NCBI GenBank assembly: GCA_913060975.1
Contig: CAJXVC010000008.1
Location: 1-64,000, forward strand
Origin: an uncultured Gammaproteobacteria bacterium
Lineage (GTDB): Bacteria > Pseudomonadota > Gammaproteobacteria > Pseudomonadales > Pseudohongiellaceae
Direction of reading: 5' to 3'
Length of the DNA: 64,000 bases
Shown here in pieces: positions 59,916 through 64,000 of the stretch; the stretch's first letter is position 1; each line of letters starts with the position of its first letter. Made by a program: the position numbers and the translations under genes. The notes below the pieces were generated by a model. It had not been told where the DNA came from. It was given only the letters and a program-made list of their open reading frames with translations, and did not search any database.

Positions 59916-62009
59916 TCAGAACGTTAACTGAGCTTTCAGCCAAAGGGTTCGACCTGGCTCATTAACCCGAGTGATCTGATCGAAACCGGGAATGGATGCG
60001 CCAGCCCGGCTGATATGCTCGGCGTACTCGGTATCAAACAGGTTATCTACACCACCCGATACCAGCAGATTGGTAGACGGTCTCCAACCACCATTAAATG
60101 ACAGCACAGTAGCGCCATCGGTTGGACCAATGTCCTGACCGACTATGTTGCCGCGACCAATGTCCACCCTGTTTTGCGCGGACAGATTACGCAGCAGCAA
60201 GCCAGCTGACCAGACACTGTTGTCATAGTGCAGCCCAAGACGGCCTTCCAATGGTGGTAACTGTGGCAGCGTGCGATTATCCGTCTCATTGTCACCGCGC
60301 ACGGATGCCAGTGTCATGGAGACTTTCCAATCAGTGTTAATCACATACTGGCCGTCCAGTTCCAGCCCCCAGGTGCGCGCATCGATATTGCGAGCGATAG
60401 ACGCCGAACGAGTCGCCGGCATGCCCATATCCATGCCGCTCATTCCACCCATCGCTGGCATAGCCATGGCAGGCTTGGCAAAGCCCGATTCAATCATCAG
60501 AAAATCATCGATCTCATTATAGAAAACCGAGGCGCTGCCAGTGATTCTGCCGCTGCTGTAGATCATGCCGACATCGAGCTGCGTCGTTTTTTCCGATTCG
60601 ATGTTGAGGGCACTCACTGAGAAAGCCGTCTCCTTGGCGACCAGCTCCCAGTAGTCTGGAAAACGCTCACTGTGACCGACACCAGCAAAGAAGTTGGCGC
60701 CTTTCCAGTTGAGTATGCGCTCATAGCGCAGGAACCCACTTTCAAGAGTCTCCTGTCTTGTCTGGCCAGCGTTGGGGTTAGGCACACTTAACATCATGCT
60801 GAGTGCAATCTGATCACGGTTATCGGTAACCTCCCAATCATCTACCCGTGCGCCGGTAATCAAACGCTGCCTGTCATCAAGATCGATACCAAACTCGGCA
60901 AACAGACCGGTTTGGCTGAACTCTGAATCCGAGATGCGCTCCATATTTTCATAGGGCATCGCATTCTGGTTCATAGTCATACGGTTAGTATGTTCGTTGT
61001 TCTGGGTATCGATGCCCAACACCACATCCGTGGCAGCAGACGGCTTGAGCTTGAATGCCAAGCGCGTACCTTCAGTTCGGCGGTCGGGGTTCATCGCTAC
61101 CGGATTACGCCCCGGCAGCACCTCACGCAAGCTGTATGTGTCCATTACATGGTCAACATAGTTGTAGTACATCTGTGCATCGATTGATTCGATCAGTTCA
61201 GTCACGTTCTGCTTACTGAACTTCAGGCTGTAGTTATCTCGAGCGAACTTGGAACCATCAACGCCGCGATCGGCATAGGCAGCCTGACCGTCACTGACTG
61301 CTGCCGCAAATTCAAAGCGCGTTGTGTCATTGGGAGTCCAGGCAAGACTCGCCTGTGTGGTCCAGCGTTCGTATTGCGAATGGATCTCTTTGCCAGCACC
61401 GTCTTCATAATTGTCTTGTGATGCATTGGTCGCTATACCCCGAAGCGTGAATGAAGGAGAACTGTATGTCGCATCGACTACCTCATCATGCCGTCCCCAA
61501 CTACCACCCAGAGCGCTTGTGTGCGCTGACCAGCCAGACTGTTCCGGACGTGTGTTGTTTCTTTCGAACAGCACGACGCCAGCAGAATTGCCCGGGCCAT
61601 GTTGTACCGACTGAGGGCCCTTGATGACTTTAATACTGTCGAATGCTTCCGGAAAGATATAGGCCGTCGGCGGGTCCATCCGATTACTGCAGCCACCCAG
61701 AATCATCTCGCCATCAACCAACATAGTAAGACGTGAGCCAGCCATGCCGCGCAGCATTGTGTCTCCGTCTGAGCCGCCTTTACGAATGACCGAGAATCCA
61801 GGAATCGTCTTCAGGTAGTCAGCACCATCTGCGGCCGGGAGAGGCTGACGTGGTGCTTTGGGATCAGTGCTCAGATTTAACGGTTGAACCATTCTGACAC
61901 CGGTGACAACAACTTCTTCAACTGACCTTGCTACCGGCTCATCAGCAGCCATAGTCAACTGAGACAGCCCTGCCAGTACTGCAATTGTAATGGGTTTGGC
62001 TTTAAACAT
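59916..62009 (-). CDS. TonB-dependent copper receptor (OprC/NosA-like)
   Basis: A 697-residue outer-membrane receptor. Signal peptide ends near LTMA, TonB box EEVVVTGV follows. The plug has the copper-receptor signature LGGCSNRMDPPTAYIFPEAFD with Cys and Met, then VIKGPQSVQHGPGNSAGVVLFER. An extracellular loop contains the Met-rich MAMPAMGGMSGMDMGMP. The barrel ends in the aromatic LWLKAQLTF. OprC/NosA proteins import copper, for example for multicopper and denitrification enzymes. GGAG lies about 9 bases before the ATG. It is divergent from the multicopper oxidase. Confidence 0.93.
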   Translation of the reverse strand: MFKAKPITIAVLAGLSQLTMAADEPVARSVEEVVVTGVRMVQPLNLSTDPKAPRQPLPAADGADYLKTIPGFSVIRKGGSDGDTMLRGMAGSRLTMLVDGEMILGGCSNRMDPPTAYIFPEAFDSIKVIKGPQSVQHGPGNSAGVVLFERNNTRPEQSGWSAHTSALGGSWGRHDEVVDATYSSPSFTLRGIATNASQDNYEDGAGKEIHSQYERWTTQASLAWTPNDTTRFEFAAAVSDGQAAYADRGVDGSKFARDNYSLKFSKQNVTELIESIDAQMYYNYVDHVMDTYSLREVLPGRNPVAMNPDRRTEGTRLAFKLKPSAATDVVLGIDTQNNEHTNRMTMNQNAMPYENMERISDSEFSQTGLFAEFGIDLDDRQRLITGARVDDWEVTDNRDQIALSMMLSVPNPNAGQTRQETLESGFLRYERILNWKGANFFAGVGHSERFPDYWELVAKETAFSVSALNIESEKTTQLDVGMIYSSGRITGSASVFYNEIDDFLMIESGFAKPAMAMPAMGGMSGMDMGMPATRSASIARNIDARTWGLELDGQYVINTDWKVSMTLASVRGDNETDNRTLPQLPPLEGRLGLHYDNSVWSAGLLLRNLSAQNRVDIGRGNIVGQDIGPTDGATVLSFNGGWRPSTNLLVSGGVDNLFDTEYAEHISRAGASIPGFDQITRVNEPGRTLWLKAQLTF

Positions 62010-62532
62010 AACTTTGTTCTCCAGATTGTCCTTGGTCAGAAATGTATAGCGTGTTCGTCAATAAACCACTGTGGCATGATGTCGCACTCTGGTGTTCCAT
62101 CTTATACAGGCGCTGTTATTAAATTACTGTTCTAATATTCACTTACCCTGCAAACCCAGTATTACAGGGCTCCTATGGCAAAAATTGACAGAGATCAACT
62201 TTGTAGATTTGGCGTCCGCCAATGACTGCGGCATAGTGTCGCAGTTGCTTAAAATTCACTCGATATTGCAACATTGTCACAGGCTGTAACCTGTTGTTAC
62301 AGAATAACGGGTGCGGTCTCCCATTTTAGTATTGGCAAACCAAAAGTCCCCAAGTCGTTCTTTCAAACAAGTATCTTACTCGTAATTGCGATTGATTCTT
62401 GTTTCATGCCTGGACGCAGCGACCACTCTCAACTGCCTGCTTTGCAGATCAACAGTTCGCTTGATACAAATCATTACTTAACAGTCAATTTGGGGTTATT
62501 CTCACAGTGAGAAGCCATACAGGAAGAGCAAG
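62010..62532. other. Divergent promoter region of the copper locus
   Basis: About 520 bases between the copper receptor and multicopper oxidase starts. It holds several inverted repeats: TTGGCG/CGCCAA at 62209-62222, ACTGCG/CGCAGT at 62225-62245, and the palindrome at 62285-62301 described separately. I found no classical CueR or CopR box, so the sensor is unknown. Confidence 0.55.
62285..62301. promoter_or_regulatory. Operator-like palindrome in the copper locus
   Basis: TGTAAC and GTTACA form a perfect 6-base inverted repeat with a 5-base spacer; a second pair ACAGG/CCTGT (62279-62294) overlaps it. The spacing suits a dimeric metal-responsive regulator binding between the divergent genes. 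Confidence 0.45.
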
Positions 62533-64000
62533 ATGCGTCACTCACTATCACGTAGAAATTTTCTTGGCCGTGCAGCCATCGGTTTGGCAAGTACAGCACT
62601 ACCAGCTATTGGTTGGGGGCAGCCGGCTGGCCAAAATCCATTGCGGATACCTTCGTTGTTGGCCGGCGAAGTACGTTCTGGAGTGAAACACTACGACCTC
62701 ACCATGCAGCAAGGCATGAGTGAATTCTTTCCCGATGTTGGCACACCGACGTTGGGACTGAACGGCGCTTATCTTGGCCCGACCCTGAAACTCAACAACA
62801 ACGATCGTGTCAGCTTGCACGTGCGCAATTCGATTACCGAAACCGCGACCTTGCACTGGCATGGCCTGCATGTACCGGCCAAGGCTGATGGTGGCCCTGC
62901 GCAAGTGATTGCACCGAATACTGTCTGGGATGCGGATTTCACAGTCATGCAGCGCGGCGGTACTTTCTGGTATCACGCGCACACCATGGGCCAGACTGGC
63001 AGTCAGGTTTATCGAGGCTTGTCCGGGCTTATCGAACTTGAAGACGACGAGACCACACAACCTGGCTTACCCAGCGAGTATGGCGTCGATGACATTCCGG
63101 TCATTATTCAGGACAAACGCTTTAACCGTGATGGCTCACTGGCCTACATCGGCATGCATCGCGATATCATGGCGGGCTTTTCTGGCAATACCCTGCTCGT
63201 GAATGGCACCTTGAATCCTTACTTTGCGGCGACCAGCAGACGCGTGCGTCTGCGTCTGCTCAATGCTTCCAACGCCCGCACCTATAATCTGAGCTTTCGT
63301 GATAATCGCTCGTTCGAGGTAATAGGCAGTGGCGGCAGTCTACTCGCCACTCCCGAGAGCATGATGAATATTGTTCTCGCCCCCGCCGAGCGCGCCGACA
63401 TAATAGTCGACCTCGCTAATGGTCAGAATGCCAGCTTGATCAGCTCGGCATTGCCTTCAGACTCGCCCTTCCTCAGTCGCGGGATGATGCGCAATATGCA
63501 GGCAATGAGTGGCGAAGACTTTGATGTACTGACCTTGCGACCTCAGGCTGGAGCGAATGACTCACCCGAACTGCCTCGTCAACTCACCACGATAAGCAGA
63601 ATCCTGGAATCAGAAGCCATTCGTACCCGGCGTTTCGAGCTTGGGATGGTGATGGGAATGGGCATGATGGGTGGCCGCGGTGGTGGTCGCGGCATGAATG
63701 CCAGTACACCGTTCTCGATCAACGGACAGTCAATGGCCATGGACGTAATCAATGAAACTGTACAAGTGGACTCAACCGAGCTCTGGGAAATCGTCAACGA
63801 CACCATGATGATGCACCCTTTTCATGTGCATCATGGCCAATTCCAGATTCTGGATCGCAATGGCCGACCACCACACCCGGAAGAGATGGCTTACAAAGAT
63901 ACTGTCAAAGTGGGGCCCGGCGAGACGGTGCGCTTTATCATGCGCTTTACAGACTTCTCCGACCCGGATACGGCCTATATGTATCACTGCCACATCCTCG
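62533..64000 (+). CDS. Multicopper oxidase, CueO/CopA-like (truncated by window end)
   Basis: At least 489 residues, running off the right edge without a stop. A Tat leader with SRRNFLGRA is followed by a cupredoxin domain. All four copper-motif classes are visible: HWHGLH, WYHAHT, then HPFHVHHG and YHCHIL near the edge, giving type 1, 2 and 3 copper ligands. A Met- and Gly-rich insert MVMGMGMMGGRGGGRGMN before the last domain resembles the copper-binding insert of CueO-type cuprous oxidases. AGGAAGAG precedes the ATG. Divergent from the copper receptor; likely periplasmic copper detoxification or oxidation. Confidence 0.93.
   Translation, partial: MRHSLSRRNFLGRAAIGLASTALPAIGWGQPAGQNPLRIPSLLAGEVRSGVKHYDLTMQQGMSEFFPDVGTPTLGLNGAYLGPTLKLNNNDRVSLHVRNSITETATLHWHGLHVPAKADGGPAQVIAPNTVWDADFTVMQRGGTFWYHAHTMGQTGSQVYRGLSGLIELEDDETTQPGLPSEYGVDDIPVIIQDKRFNRDGSLAYIGMHRDIMAGFSGNTLLVNGTLNPYFAATSRRVRLRLLNASNARTYNLSFRDNRSFEVIGSGGSLLATPESMMNIVLAPAERADIIVDLANGQNASLISSALPSDSPFLSRGMMRNMQAMSGEDFDVLTLRPQAGANDSPELPRQLTTISRILESEAIRTRRFELGMVMGMGMMGGRGGGRGMNASTPFSINGQSMAMDVINETVQVDSTELWEIVNDTMMMHPFHVHHGQFQILDRNGRPPHPEEMAYKDTVKVGPGETVRFIMRFTDFSDPDTAYMYHCHIL

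Noticed and set aside
62010..62532. CueR or CopR/CusR box in the copper promoter region
   Set aside because: Neither consensus was found; only unassigned palindromes were recorded.
62599..63060. Minus-strand frame of 153 codons at the right end
   Set aside because: Antisense shadow of the multicopper oxidase, whose copper motifs are clear; the oxidase lacks a stop only because the window ends.

Overview
The window looks like a piece of chromosome from a free-living, aerobic, probably marine gammaproteobacterium. I infer this from the mix of TonB-dependent receptors, a flavin-dependent tryptophan-halogenase homologue with SapC and DUF6445 partners, many exported c-type cytochromes, PQQ and copper enzymes, and Shine-Dalgarno-led genes packed on both strands. 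No rRNA, tRNA, phage, insertion sequence or CRISPR array was seen. The window starts inside a heptanucleotide tandem repeat and ends inside a multicopper oxidase gene.

Layout. (1) 1-7.6 kb: lipoprotein, a possible four-helix-bundle protein, a sigma-54 activator with a degenerate receiver, two small envelope-stress type genes, then an overlapping mlaA-RND transporter pair (outer-membrane lipid trafficking). (2) 7.7-16.3 kb: secreted trypsin-like protease; a tight minus-strand operon encoding a haem/copper-monooxygenase-like protein, a secreted beta-rich partner, a dihaem cytochrome c and a PQQ dehydrogenase with a lanthanide-type Asp-Trp-Asp motif; an AraC-type membrane regulator; an exported cupin. 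(3) 16.9-24.7 kb: signalling block with a REC-degenerate EAL protein, a large hybrid histidine kinase, a PilZ-like protein, a DUF2235 hydrolase and a membrane protein with a degenerate GGDEF domain. (4) 25-45.7 kb: accessory catabolic/uptake island with two near-twin GntR regulators, an exported protein of unknown function, two further haem/copper-monooxygenase-like paralogues (one with a second copy of the beta-rich partner), SapC, DUF6445, a TPR protein, the halogenase, a large TonB receptor, an esterase/lipase-type hydrolase, a Bcr/CflA-type exporter and an NADPH oxidoreductase. (5) 46-50.5 kb: a split YeeE/YedE sulfur transporter, a candidate small RNA, DUF4404, tandem UspA, a small membrane protein, a methyltransferase-like protein and bactofilin. 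(6) 51-64 kb: an animal-type haem peroxidase strikingly similar to cyclooxygenases, a soxCD-type sulfite dehydrogenase pair, MgtC, DUF1840, GDPD lipoprotein, PpnP, AHSA1, gamma-carbonic anhydrase, and a divergent copper locus (OprC-like TonB receptor and CueO-like multicopper oxidase).

The most unusual content is the three-member family of fused c-haem/PHM-like copper proteins with its repeated secreted partner, one copy wired to a PQQ dehydrogenase and dihaem cytochrome, and the cyclooxygenase-like peroxidase whose distal histidine position is aspartate. Family calls come from reading motifs by eye; no database search was possible.
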